64,000 nt of DNA from Brachypterus glaber (lineage: Eukaryota; Arthropoda; Insecta; Coleoptera; Kateretidae), in contig OY294047.1 of assembly GCA_958510825.1 (NCBI GenBank), positions 37,235,747 to 37,299,746 of the forward strand, read 5' to 3'. The position numbers were made by a program, and so were the translations under genes. Positions 12,690 to 24,342 of the stretch are shown here, in pieces (positions within the stretch are counted from its first letter, which is position 1; each line of letters begins with the position of its first letter). The notes beneath the pieces were generated by a model. That model was given only the letters and a program-made list of their open reading frames with translations, ran no database searches and was not told where the DNA came from.

Positions 12690-13857
12690 CTAAAAAGCTT
12701 TAAAGTTTTTTGTAGCTTTAATACTTACTGGAAGTTTATTAAATACCGAAATCGAAGAGTAAAAGCAGCCTTTCTCGAACGTAACAAGCCTATGCAGTGG
12801 CACGTTGTAGTTTAAATTACGTGTACTAGTTGTACTCATGCTTCTGAATAGGTGACTATTTTTAAACATGAATATTAAGAGTTCATATATGTAGAGACCC
12901 GTTAATGTTAGGATGTTATTTACCCTAAACAGCCCCCTGCGTGAATCTGTGGCTTTTAGGCCGAGCATAGTCCTAAGGGTTCGTTTTTGAATTACAAACA
13001 AGTCTCCCAGGCCCGTACCCCTTCCCCAAAAAATAATACCATACCTAAGTAAGGACTGAAAATTAGAGCAATACACTATTTTTAAAATATCCAACTTAAC
13101 ATAGGGCTTAAGCACCCTTATAGAAAACATAGCCCTACTTAACTTTTTGCCTAGCTCTTCAAGCTGGGTATTCCAACTTAGATTTTCGTCTAGGTGAATT
13201 CCTAAGAATTTCGTGTTTTCCGTAGGTTTGATCATTGCATCAGCGACAGGTACTTCTGCAGGTGTGATGAAGTTAGACCGAGATGTTTTAAAGAATATAA
13301 TGTTAGTTTTATCTTTGTTTAGTACTAGCTTATTTTTTAAAAACCAATATAGTAACTTTTTTACTGTGTGATCATGTTTACGCATTACATCTTCAAGACT
13401 GTTAGTTCTAATTATCGAATTTGTGTCATCTGCAAAATTAATTAAAGTTCCAGCACCTATCGCCGATACAATGTCATTTACATATATGGCAAACAGAACC
13501 GGGCCTATTACGCTGCCCTGCGCGATACCTATGGGAATTTCTACCGGGTCTGAAGTAAAATCAAGATTGTCTTTAGTGACTACCACTTTTTGGGTTCTGT
13601 TTTTTATGAAGGATTTTATCCACTCCAGTGCGGCTCCCCTCACTCCATACCTCCAGAGCTTTTCAAGTAGAATATCAGGATCTATGGTTTCATAGGCTTT
13701 TGATAAATCTAAGAAAGTCCCTATTATATATTCTAATTTGTCAAAGCCTGTGAGGATTTCGTGGGTAAGAGCATGCACTGCAGTATTGATAGATTTGTTT
13801 TTAATGTAGCCATGTTGGCAGTCACTAAAGAGTTTATTTTTGCTCCGTGCTAGCTTC
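12690..13857 (-). pseudogene. non-LTR retrotransposon reverse transcriptase, 5'-truncated
   Basis: This is the C-terminal part of a LINE ORF2 that copies element RNA into DNA at a nicked target. A continuous frame of 362 residues begins at a GTG codon (13778), so that start is artificial; the same frame continues upstream to about 13857 (KNKLFSDCQHGYIKN). Motif A is FLDLSKAY (residues 22-29 from the GTG), motif B GIAQGSVIGP (84-93), the catalytic box FADD (115-118) and motif E KFLGIHL. The tail with RYGIIFWG and KRTLRTMLGL matches the CR1/L2/Rex-type group of non-LTR elements. Both catalytic aspartates survive. The frame stops with TAG right after NFKAF, a few residues earlier than is usual. 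No endonuclease domain is present. Upstream of 13857 the sequence changes to another repeat, so the copy is 5'-truncated and cannot be autonomous. Confidence 0.88.
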
Positions 13858-14344
13858 CTTAGGGTTCATTTTTGGACCAACCTTTATGGGAACCTTTTTT
13901 TTTATTTATTTTTTTTTATGTCAAATCAACCCTTTCTACTACTTCTATTTTAAAACACCCTGTATACTTTTAAATTAACCAAACAACAAACAAATCGCAT
14001 ACCTTTAAATATACACTTTTATACGTTTTCTATACATACACGCATGAAATAACATTCTCTGAATAAATGCTTCCTGAGAATTGTTAAATAATAATATGTC
14101 TTTGTCTTCTTCTGAGTCAACTTTATAATTTATTATTATTCTTTTACAAAACGCTGTTTATTCTATTTTATATTATGATTTATTACCAAAACGAATTTTA
14201 TGTGTTTTAAATAATTATATTTATTTTAACTAAGATAGTCATGAATGCATGTCACAATTATGTATTTTAGCATTATAATGAAGAATTAAAAGTGAGTATT
14301 ATTTAACCTTTAAATCTAAACAGTTTCAGTCAAGCTTTATCAAT
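13858..14344. repeat. fragment of the ACAGGGTGATCA foldback family plus filler
   Basis: 13858-13975 (TTGGACCAACCTTTATGGGA to ACACCCTGTATA) matches segments near 26150, 28610 and 29150. The retrotransposon remnant abuts it at 13857. Confidence 0.6.
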
Positions 14345-14356
14345 TTTAATAATTAA

Positions 14357-14422
14357 GGGGCGGAAGGACATCGGTCGATAGCCCTTTGACTAGGTCAATA
14401 AAGTATTGTATCTATCTATCTC
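14357..14422 (+). mobile_element. 66-bp retroelement 3' end with 12-bp target duplication
   Basis: The sequence runs from GGGGCGGAAGG to CAATAAAGTATTG and a (TATC)n tail. It is flanked by the exact direct repeat TTTAATAATTAA at 14345-14356 and 14423-14434. This is the form expected of a severely 5'-truncated LINE insertion, or of a SINE using the same 3' end. Confidence 0.75.
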
Positions 14423-14434
14423 TTTAATAATTAA

Positions 14435-15292
14435 AATTATTGTTAATAATAATAATTATTGATTAAATTGGGGTTATCTACATCAAAAACTAGGAAAAGT
14501 TCTTATACAGTACGTGTGCATAACATCTCCCCATAGTAATGTATAGTAGAGCTATAAACACGACAACAGCGAAGGCGTGCATAAATTTAGTGGGAAGTAA
14601 ACTGCAGTAACACATAAATCTGTCATCTATAACAGCCTTAAGAGAGAGATAGCAGCTACATATCGAGAATGCGAAATATAGGCAACCAAAATAAATACTT
14701 TGCCATTTTTTTACCCTGGCCGCTTAAATTTTAATTTATAACCTTATATCTTATATAGACTATTTCTACCTATTAGTCTATAAACAATGATGATTATAAA
14801 AATGTAAAAATGTCTTAAAAAATAAAGCACAAATGAAGAAAAACGTAATATCTCAAAAAAATATACCATTAACGTCACCTTCAAAAGTAAACAAAACACT
14901 TACTAAACAGCGTCGCCGCTTGTTGACAAATTTTTGTAAACGTTCGTCCTTACAGTCAGAAAGAGAAAACAACACACTTTGAGGAGAAAACATGTTCTGG
15001 AAAATTGGCAGGGCATCAAAATGGCGATTCTCTATCCCCTAAATATCCTGCTCCAAAAGCTGCCCAAATAGGTAAATTCCATTATAGTGATATGTGGCAG
15101 TCAGCCTTAGTTCGCGTTCGCAAAGAGTCTGCAAAGAGTTGCAACGTTGCCATTTTATAATTCTTTAAAGAGATCTCATTTACACGTACTGTATATATGA
15201 AGAACGCGTCTTCAAAAATTAGTAATAAATATGTGTTTGGCACTTTTTTTTAATTTTTTGAGAAATCATCCGTTAAATTATTTTGTGTGAAT
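14435..15292. other. intergenic, nothing recognised
   Basis: Mixed composition and no supported gene. Confidence 0.4.
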
Positions 15293-16060
15293 GAAATACG
15301 CCATTTTTAACCGACCGCGCATTTCTTTTTGTAGTTAGAATGTTATAAAATATAAAATGTAAGATAAAAAATTTCAGCAGATAATTTCCTGGTATATGCC
15401 AACTTTCTCATTTTTCGTTTTTGGTAAAAATTTAAAACAAATCAGATAGTTTTAATTCCAACACGCTCAAAAAAAAAAAACTGGTAAATTTTCCCTACGT
15501 GTATAGGAAGTAATTAAACCATACAGGTATCGTAATTTTTCAATAAAGTGGTATTTGAAGTAAAGTATAGAAGTTGTACTATACTGATGTTTGTACACAT
15601 GTGTGTACAATTTTTTAAAATATATGATTGGTATTTTACCATTAATTTTCCAGTGAAGCTTCAAACAGAAAATAAAAAGGAAATAAAAATGTATTAATTC
15701 AATATATATTTTTATAGAGTGACTCTACTACGAAAAAATTCTTATATTTATTTAGTAATATATCCTTACAAAAATTAGTTATTTAGTTATTACTTATAGG
15801 ACATAAATGTTTTTATCATTTGTAATATTTTGTGAAGTAGAAATATCCTTTAAAATTTTGACCACTATTTCTGTATCACACTGTAGAAGGAAACACGCCA
15901 TTTTTTACCAACCACGCATTTCTATTTGTAATTCGAACAAGATATAAATCTGTAACCGAAAAATATTCTCTTTTACGAACATAAAATGTAAGATGAAAAT
16001 TTCGAGCAGATAATTTCCTGGTATATTCCAACTTCCTCATTGATCATACATTTTCCGTTT
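15293..16060 (+). repeat. direct repeat pair (15293-15425 and 15888-16060)
   Basis: Both contain AGCAGATAATTTCCTGGTAT and ACGCCATTTTTNACC. The 460 bp between them are AT-rich and otherwise unassigned. Confidence 0.7.
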
Positions 16061-16544
16061 CCAGTATATTTACTAGTCCTTTATCGTGGAGGACTCTGTT
16101 ATCACCAACACCTATTAACCGGCGTTCGCCTGCACTTGTCATTGATCTCGATTCGAAGGCTTCTAGATAGACTTGCTCATTACTCACACCCCGAAACCTT
16201 CATTTCCCGAGTAGAGAGAGAATTTCCCCACCCCGTTTCATATTTTCAAGGATGACAAGGAGATAATAGTACCAATTGGTTGCAAAATAACGTATTCTTA
16301 TATGTATGAAAATATTGTTGTTGGACTTTAGAGAAAACAGGTGTATAGTCTGACAAACGGTAAGAAACCTACGACGAAAGGGGGAGGTTGTAGCAAAAAA
16401 TGCCCCGATTAAAGCAAATTCAACGTGAACGTGTTTTTAGTTAGATTTTATATTCAAGTACGCTGCTTTCTTATTTTTTGCCGCATTCTTTCGATAGCTT
16501 TAGAACCGTGTGTCAAACAATATAGTGTTCCGAGTACTCGGAAT
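16061..16544. other. intergenic, nothing recognised
   Basis: The plus frame 16040-16255 covers a GC-richer patch, but no domain or splice context supports it. Confidence 0.35.
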
Positions 16545-17050
16545 ACCCAAATATACCAATTTCCACGAAAACCACCCCCTTAGGGGGTGAAATTAGAAAA
16601 ATGTTATTATCAGATATTATCAGATTCAGATTCGTAGACCCCAAAAACCCTTATATACCAATTTTCACGAAAATAATAAACGTATTTAAAAATATTTACC
16701 TCCTCACACCTCGAGGGTGGAGTTAGAAATTTTTTATTATCAGATTCAATTTCAGCAACCTTAAAAAGCCCTTTATAACAATTTTCTATTTTTTGTAAAA
16801 AAAATGTATTTTTCCCCATTTGCCCAGCTTGCTGCACCCCAACGTTCACCAAAAAAATTCTCGACCGAGAACTTTTGGTAAGATACCCGTATGCCAAATT
16901 TCAAGTTTCAAGCTTAAAGTGTTCTTAAGTTATGGTGTTGACAAGATTTCCCGGACAGACCGAGCGATCGACCGACAGACCGACCGATCGACCGAGCGAC
17001 AATTTATTTTGCTTTAAATTGATTTATATCGACATAAAACGTTATAAGGG
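16545..17050 (-). repeat. composite repeat: GGGG-rich minisatellite and GATC/GTCG microsatellite
   Basis: 16545-16805 holds three degenerate units (AAAAATTCTNACTCCACCCC type on the minus strand, CAGATTC, CACGAAAA); 16955-17010 is a GACC/GATCGACC array. The same two modules occur inverted at 35765-36600. Confidence 0.7.
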
Positions 17051-17339
17051 AACGTTCAAGTATTACGTAACGCAAATTTTGATCATTTTGGACACCTACA
17101 CTCGCCCTGTAACGCTATTTTTCCATACCATTAACATGGGCGTAACACTCCAAAATGAAAAAACTATCATTTTAAAAGTTAAGTTTTTTTTTTAATTTTT
17201 TCCTTTTTCAAAAAAAGATCTTAATAAAAAAAAATGTAATTTTTTTTAACATTTTTTAAAAAAATTTTAATAATCTTTGTTTTTCTCTGAAAGAAAATAA
17301 TAAAAAAATAATTTTTTTTTAATTTATTTTTTTTTCAAG
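17051..17339. other. A/T-homopolymer-rich filler
   Basis: T- and A-runs with no feature recognised. Confidence 0.5.
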
Positions 17340-17727
17340 TAAACCATAGAAAAAACGTTATCTCTCCAAAATATAAATTTATTGTCTACTAAACAAACAT
17401 TACAGCGACTACTTTTTTGCAGTTTATTGTAGTTTTTATTTTAACTTATTGTAGTTTTCTTTTTGTTTTAATTTTTAGGATTATATAAAAATAATATAGT
17501 TAAGGTTAGTATGATATTTCTAATAATGTGTACTCAAGTTAATTTGTTTATAAATTTAAAAAGTAAGTTTTTCTAAAAGGAATTGTACCATTTTTAACCT
17601 AATTTTTCATTATTTGTAGCTTGAAAATGACTTTATGTTAAAAAAGTCTAAACAATTGTCGCTGTAATGTTTGTTTGATAGACAATAAATTTATATTTTG
17701 GAGAGATAACATTTTTTCTATGGTTTA
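17340..17727. mobile_element. 388-bp MITE with 72-bp terminal inverted repeats
   Basis: Arms 17340-17411 and 17656-17727 pair almost perfectly: TAAACCATAGAAAAAACGTT outward, CATTACAGCGA inward. The 245-bp centre is noncoding. Confidence 0.88.
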
Positions 17728-18534
17728 TTTAAATCAACTCCAATATGAGTAAGGATCAAGAATTTCTTAATTTTTTTTCAAGTATTTGGAAAAATGAAAT
17801 ACACCATTTACTGTGAATAGTATAAACGGAAATGCGTATCATTACATATCTTCACGGCTCTTTTATAATATTATTTATTTATTTATTAGTAATAAATAGT
17901 AAATAGTAATAAATTATTACCAATAAAACCTAACCAGTGATGGCGCCTCCGCCAAAATTGCAAATAATCAAGAAACTGCATATAAAATATATGATATAAA
18001 CTTTCAAAAATCTAAAGGCCCTAATAAACATTGAAACTTAAATCTTTGTACTAATGCATGTATACTAACTTTTCTATTAAAAAACAACTTAAACAAGACC
18101 TTGGAAAATTCCTAAAATATTTCTACATATTCAGAGATAAGAATACATTCAGAAAACCCTAAAAATACCCGGTTCAAAGTAATTAGTGTCGTTGGGTCTT
18201 CACATGACAGGCCTTCTAAACAGTTAAACGATTTATTTTGGTAAAAGTGATGAGAGATAATTTTAATTTGGCAACTAAATTTTAATATGGACAGCTTGTT
18301 TATTCAGAAAAAAATTGACATGTTTCCTGTTTCGTTCGGTCTGGAATGTTTTTTTTTTGTTGTTTGTTTTCTCACAACGAAGAAAATCTTAATGTCTGCT
18401 TTTCTAAATTTTGCCATATTTAAAAGTGGTTTCCGACCTTATACTATTTACAGAATAGTATAATACGGTTCCCCCAAAGTCGCCAAAAATCGTCCTAGAC
18501 AAAAAATTAAAATACTCTATTGTTCATTACACAG
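17728..18534. other. intergenic with small dispersed repeats
   Basis: 17800-17870 matches the fragment family at 2213, 25430, 46440 and 60180 (ACATATCTTCACGGCT). Confidence 0.5.
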
Positions 18535-19200
18535 GCCCACAAAAAAAGTGGTCTGCGCCATGGATAGGACCATGATATTCCTATGTATTTTCGCCATCTG
18601 AAACCGAATCTGAACTCAGTTTAACTCCTACAGGTCTGGATTTTTCCGCACTATGCTTCCAAACTGGAAAAAAGTGACCATTTCTTTTATTGTTTATATC
18701 AATTTTAAATAATTAGTAACATAAAAAATGTTTTTTTAATGCTTTGCATTGAAGAAAGTAAACAAAATTATTTTATTGTGTATTTAAACTTTAAATGATC
18801 AGTAAAACAAAAAATATATATGTTTTAATTATTTATTATTTTTCATTGAAGAATTTATTATTATTATTAAAATAATAAAAAAATAAAAAACATATTTTTT
18901 ATGTCTGACTAATCGTTTAAGATTGAAATACACAATAAAATAATTTTGGTTACTTTTTTCTCGTTTTTTTTTCCTTTTTACTCTAAATTCTTCATTACCT
19001 AACATTAAAAAAAATGAAAAACATATTTTTTATGTCTTACTAATTATTTAAAATTGAAATAAACAAAAAAAAATGTTTTCAATTTTTTTCCGCTTGGTAG
19101 CATAGTGCGGCTGTAGAGAAAAATCCAGACGTGTAGGAGTTAAAAATATATAGGAATATCATGGTCCTATTCTGGTGATAAGGAACAGTGTCTTTAACCT
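18535..19200. mobile_element. foldback element (ACAGGCCCACAAAA family)
   Basis: The left arm starts ACAGGCCCACAAAAAAAGTG and includes GGACCATGATATTCCTAT, AACTCCTACAGGTCTGGAT and GCACTATGCTTCCAA; these recur inverted at 19090-19170. The outer end is shared with 31421. Confidence 0.75.
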
Positions 19201-19969
19201 TGTCCGAAGTTCAAATCCAATGTATTTGCAGTTGAAGAAAAAGTATAGTCTATAACACGTATATAATATTCATTCCACTCTCGCTGGACTGCCATACTCG
19301 TCTACCGGCTCGTATGTCAGACTTTCCGCTTGCGCAAAATGTTGTCTATTCCATACTAGTCATAGAATATAATATATTCTAAGTGTAGGCAAAACGCTTG
19401 AAAACATATAAATTCTACCAAACCAAATGAGTTATGGATCACGCATCGGGCCAATTTTCCACACTTTTAACTTTTGCCATGTATTTTTAAAATGGCTCGC
19501 ATTGTCGATACCATCGCGAAGAATTTTAATATGTCCCCGTTTCACCCCCTCCCCTATTTTACAAACTCTTAAAACAAGTGGCAGCTGTTTCTGATGTCGA
19601 GAGATGAATTTTATTTCAATATTTGATAGTTTTCGTGACTCGGTGTCGAAACCTGCAGTTCTTCGCGGGACAGGGGTGTATTCATAATTTTTTTGAATAA
19701 AAACTCATACAATTTTATTTAGATTAACAAGGAATGATCTGTGCTCTTTTAATTTGGGTTATTTTTAAAAAAGTCTACAAATTAGTTACAATTTAAATAA
19801 TGCTTGGCGCTCCTTCTTTACGGTTACTATACTGGAAATTCAATAAAACCTACAGTGACTCAGTTTCGAATGCGTGGTAAAAGGCGAAGATCATACCAGT
19901 TTGGGTGCGACTCGCGTAATTACGTCGAAGATTTTACTATGTAGTATGGCTTATTATAACTATTAACTA
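19201..19969. other. intergenic, nothing recognised
   Basis: No gene or repeat edge recognised. Confidence 0.4.
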
Positions 19970-20944
19970 CACGGTAAAAATAAATTACATTAAATTACAT
20001 ATTCCGTAAATGTTGCCATAGACCGGAATGGTAAAAATTACATAGTCCATAATGGTAATATTTTGCACAGACCGGAACGGTAAAAATTACATAGTCCAGA
20101 ATGGTAATATTTTGCATAGACGCTAAAAATTACATAGTCCAGAATGGTTTGGACTTGAAATTTGAAAAAAAATATTTACTACTTAAAAAATGTTTGTTCC
20201 AAATTACAAGTCTCTGTGTTAAAGCTTTTTTGAAATATCGTAGCGTGAAGTTTATTTGGTTTAATAAACCAAACGATTTGCACCCTTAGTACGAGTATAA
20301 ACTGCTTACATCTTTCTTTAAAGATCTATTGGTTGATAAAGATCGTAATTTATAATGAACGTAGATTTTAGACCACAAATAAAGCGTTTAAATATCGTAC
20401 ATAAATAATATTTACCTTTTTTTACACTTTTAACACTTTAACCTGGCAGCATGCATCGCTATCTCTCTAACAATAACAATATTAAACGGTCCGTCTCATG
20501 ATGCGACCCCTCTTGGTTATTGTCCAAAGCGCACGCGCATCTTAAAATAACATAGCCCCACATTTTAAAATCATGTAAAAATATGTAAATCAATGTAAAT
20601 ATATTTTTTTACATTATTTTACATTCTTTTACATTATTTTACATTCTTTTACATTCTTTTACATTCTTTTACATTATTTTACATTCTTTTACATTCTTTT
20701 ACATTCTTTTACATTCTTTAACATTTTTTTACATTCTTTTACATTCTTTTACATAATTTTACATTATTTTACATTATTTTACATTATTTTACATTATTTT
20801 ACATTATTTTACATTATTTTACATTATTTTATATTCTTTTACGTAAATTCATGAATTATGCATAGCCCAGAATAGTAAATTTACTATTCCGTACTATGTA
20901 AATTCATGTATTTTTACATTATTTTACATGCAGTTTTTACAGTG
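19970..20944. mobile_element. 975-bp TA-flanked element (CACNGTAAAAA ends) with decamer array
   Basis: Ends CACGGTAAAAA and TTTTTACAGTG with TA on both outer sides. Inside are about three imperfect repeats (GGTAAAAATTACATAGTCC, 20010-20145) and the decamer array listed next. Ends resemble the intronic zen MITE. Confidence 0.65.
20599..20840 (+). repeat. decamer minisatellite, ACATTNTTTT x about 24
   Basis: 10-bp units ACATTATTTT and ACATTCTTTT alternate, with the ACATTATTTT form uniform in the last eight units. The array runs in strict 10-bp register across the sequence. Confidence 0.92.
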
Positions 20945-21554
20945 TATAGTATACTTCCTAAATTATGTACTAAGGCAGTTACTTGGCCAAGTAGGATCTC
21001 AGCTTTTAACATCTCAACTTTTTGCATCTCAAATTTTCACATCTCTTATCCATATCTCCCTCCTATCACTAATTCTTATTGTTATGATTTGTAATGTTTA
21101 TTGGTAATAACAAGTAATAACCTGTTATATTTAAATATTTTGTTTAGAACATGTTTAAACAATTTATATATTTTTACATATATGTATAAATGTGTAGTGA
21201 TATTTATGTTTTCTTTTTACATTTCATCTAAGCATTTATTTACTGTAATAAAAAAAAATAAATTCCTAATAAAAAATAATATATTCTCTCCGTATTGAAA
21301 AACAAAAGGAAAACACTTTGAAATCAAATTATTCTAAGCAAAATCTCCATAAATACAACATCCCTCATATTATCCTCTTCTCCATAGCACATACACTCCG
21401 ACACCCCAAGGTTATCATACACATATTGAATTCATTTCAAAATTTGAATCCCCCATTTTATTCGCTTAACTCTAAGGGATATAAACGTTTTAGATAACAA
21501 GTAAGAAATACATAGGTATCATGTTACAGTTTGAATTTAATACCCAAGCAACAC
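20945..21554. other. AT-rich intergenic, nothing recognised
   Basis: Short plus frames at 20906-21298 lack any coding signature. Confidence 0.4.
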
Positions 21555-21828
21555 AATAGTTTATTTTGCACGCCCCTGGTTAAAATAAGTACATGAAAAT
21601 AACATGCGAAGATGGGCTTATCAAGATTAGTTCACATGCCTTTCTATATCTCAAAGGGTTCCTGAGTTATTAAATAAAACCGAGCTTTTTAGCCACTTTC
21701 AAAGGGGTTTAGCTCCCTTACGAAGCATTTTTAGACATGTTTGGTTAGGTAGGAACTTTTTGCATATTTTCTGATGTAAAAAGTCCAAACCACCCCTTAA
21801 ATATATTGACCCTATTCGAAATACACCT
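21555..21828 (-). mobile_element. partial copy of the 1173-bp foldback element
   Basis: Matches one outer arm: GCACGCCCCTGGTT, AAAGGGTTCCTGAGTTATTA, GTTTAGCTCCCTTACG, and the end CCTATTCGAAATACACC. More diverged than the three full copies. Confidence 0.75.
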
Positions 21829-21839
21829 TATATGTTATT

Positions 21840-22345
21840 ATGTATTATTTTCTATTTTGCCACTCTTATAAGCTCCTAATCACACGTATTTTGCGTGTTC
21901 TTATAGAGGTGTCTACTTTTTTTTCTTTTGGGTTGGCAACAGACAAAAGCCTATCGCTTGACGTTTTCTTTGCAAAACTCAAGTTTAGTTTTCTACAAAA
22001 TTTTCTGTTTAGGTTATTTTTACCGTGTTAAAATTGTGGCTTGGTTACTTGCAGTGAAAAAGAGAAGACATGACTTTAAAATATATCCAAATATCATTTG
22101 TTCTTAGAATTTTAAACATGGCAAAAACTGTAATGCCAACCCGAAACAAAAATCCCTAAATCAATTTAAACGTGGGTTTTTTAAAATTTTAGAGCAAAAT
22201 ACAAAAAATTGTATAAAGCACTCGTTTCATAACACGTTTTTAGCCCACTAGTACTTTAGAAAACTAGCTGCAAGCGGCTGGTTTTCTAAACTTGTACTCG
22301 TGAGCTAAAAACGTATGTTATGAAACGTACTTTAATATACTATTA
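21840..22345 (-). repeat. 500-bp interspersed repeat with hairpin end
   Basis: Inverted relative to 34505-35045 over its full length (GGGTTGGCAACA, CACACGTATTTTGCGTGTTC, TTAGAATTTTAAACATGG). One end is a hairpin: TTTCATAACACGTTTTTAGC pairs with GCTAAAAACGTATGTTATGA. Confidence 0.8.
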
Positions 22346-22615
22346 TTTGTGTTACAAATATTCTAACTCTACTCCTGTCCTCATGATCCTCCCGCTCTAT
22401 TTTCAATCGTCGTCTATATATGCAAAGCATTCTATGGCTATAACTTTACTAAAACATTGAAAACACTTCGAACTTTTCACAAGAAAATCCTATCCACTCG
22501 CTTGGAAAAAACATATTCTCGAAAAGAAAGTAAAAACAAAGCTTGTAGATATGTAGTTTCTTCAATGATTTATAGTACACTCTTCAATAATGTAGCAATA
22601 TAGGGTTAAGTTACG
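22346..22615. other. intergenic, nothing recognised
   Basis: No feature recognised. Confidence 0.4.
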
Positions 22616-23840
22616 GTTTCCTTCAAAATTCGCAGTCGCTGACGACTGCGACCGAGTAGCCGCGACCAGGTCGTCACGACCCTACATGTTTTCCTCGGTC
22701 TCGCCAGTCGCCAGTCGCCATTCTGTTAGCTGGCCATTTTATAAACAGCTGTTGTTTTGTTTGCGAGTTTATGCCTTGCAATCATTATGAATATCTCTAA
22801 TTATACATTTAAACTAATTTTCATTAATATAAATAAAAAGTTTGAAAAAAAAATCTGAAAAAATCGCATTTGTTAGCATACAAAAATTAAAAATCAATAC
22901 CTTAAAAAAATTGTTTAAAAAATTAAAAAATATATAGTCGAATAGAGAATTTTATTTTCTTTAAAATGATGTATAACAAGAGACCCACCTTTCCATTAAA
23001 AAAACTCCCCCCATGCCCCCTGCCCATATTTTAAGAGCTGAAAGTAATAAATATAAGCTAAAAGATAGCTTAAGTTGTCTTATTTAACAGTTCTAAATTT
23101 GAAGTCTATATCTCAACTCGTTTAAAAGTTAAGAAGGTGGGAGTGACTTTTGAACCGCACTGTATACAAATTTACAACCAATGGATAACCAGATCCTGCC
23201 ACAATGGATAACCAGGCACAGGTCCTGGCAGCCAGGATCCTTAAAGTATATTAACTATCAGAACAAAATATTATTCACAAAACGTAGAACGCAATAAATT
23301 AACGATCAGATCTAAACCTAACTTATTTTTGACTTTTATCTGAGTCAAACCAAATAAAATAAAATAAATATACGAATTGTACTAATTTGATAACTAAAAG
23401 ACAGTTTATTAATTAAAAAACATTTTTTGTTGAGCATTGGGTACGAAAAATAATTAAAAAAAACGAATAAAAAACAAAAAAAAACCGTTTTAAAACAATG
23501 TTTTTAAACAACTTATTAAAAAAAAACAGTTTTTAACATCCCTACAAGTACAAATTATAAGATACCTGCTACAACTATTTCTACTGTGCTGTGGAATGAA
23601 AAAATAAACACTTGTCACAGCGCACACCTATTCAAATTTCTTGACGAATTGGTCGTGCCTCTGCTCCCGGAGCGGTCAAGCGACCGGCGTCCAAACAAAC
23701 GGCGGCCAGTAGTTAGTAGTAACGACTCGGCAGCAGCTAGGAAAACAGGGACATTTCAAATGCATTGGAGATGTCTTAACGACTCGGTCGCGGCTACCCT
23801 GTCGCAGTCGTCAGCGACTGCGAATTTTGGAGGAAACCAA
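22616..23840. mobile_element. 1.2-kb DNA transposon with GC-rich palindromic ends
   Basis: Terminal inverted repeat of about 39 bp: GGTTTCCTTCAAAATTCGCA with GTCGCTGACGACTGCGAC, the latter itself palindromic, and the complement at 23802-23840. Subterminal GACTCGGTCGCGGCTAC and its complement follow inside. The plus frame at 23586-23876 covers the GC-rich right end and is probably not a gene. Half of a CAGNGCGGTCC element lies inside at 22835-23162. Confidence 0.72.
22835..23162 (+). mobile_element. half copy of the CAGNGCGGTCC foldback family
   Basis: Matches the right arm of 428-1331 (TTTCCATTAAAAAAACTCC, GTCTATATCTCAACTCGTTT, ends TGAACCGCACTG before TA). The left arm is missing. Confidence 0.7.
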
Positions 23841-24342
23841 GACTTTAGTTATAGTTTTCTTTATGTGGTTCTTTAGATTTAGTGAGAACTTACTATAAAT
23901 GAAGAGAGAAAATACTATTGCTAAAGTGTAAAGCAGAGCCGTAGCCATCGAGGGACTTGGGAAAAAATCGAAAAAAGCTGAAAGAACATTTCAGTTAAAG
24001 TAACTTTCTCAGGAAAAATTACTTTTAAAATTACTTTTATTATTTACCAATTTTGAAAGTAATCCCGCTAAAAACAAAAAAAGTTATGGGTGTTAATCTA
24101 AAAAAAAAATACAAAAAATATAATTTTCAAAAAAAGTGTTTTATACTGTAAATAGTATATGGGACAAAATTCAGTAATGGGAGAAAATATGTCTCTAGCT
24201 CCAAAAAAACTTAAATATGGACTTTTTGTGCAATTTAGTTAATGAAATGTCTTTAATATTAACTGGTTTTGATACTCAGTTAATAATAGCTTCTATAAAT
24301 ATCGTCTGTTTTGAAAATCTGATATATTAACCTAAAAAACAC
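23841..24342 (+). repeat. fragment of the GTCY-microsatellite repeat family
   Basis: 23940-24110 (GAAAAAGCTGAAAGA, TTTCTCAGGAAAAATTACTTT, AAAAGTTATGG) matches 45880-45975. The remainder is AT-rich. Confidence 0.6.

Noticed and set aside
16040..16255. 71-codon plus frame in a GC-richer patch
   Set aside because: No domain, no splice context, and it starts inside a direct repeat.
20580..20850. CRISPR-like array
   Set aside because: 10-bp units without spacers in a eukaryotic genome: a minisatellite.
23586..23876. 96-codon plus frame with Arg-rich stretch
   Set aside because: It reads through the GC-rich terminal repeat of the 22.6-23.8 kb element; no domain recognised.
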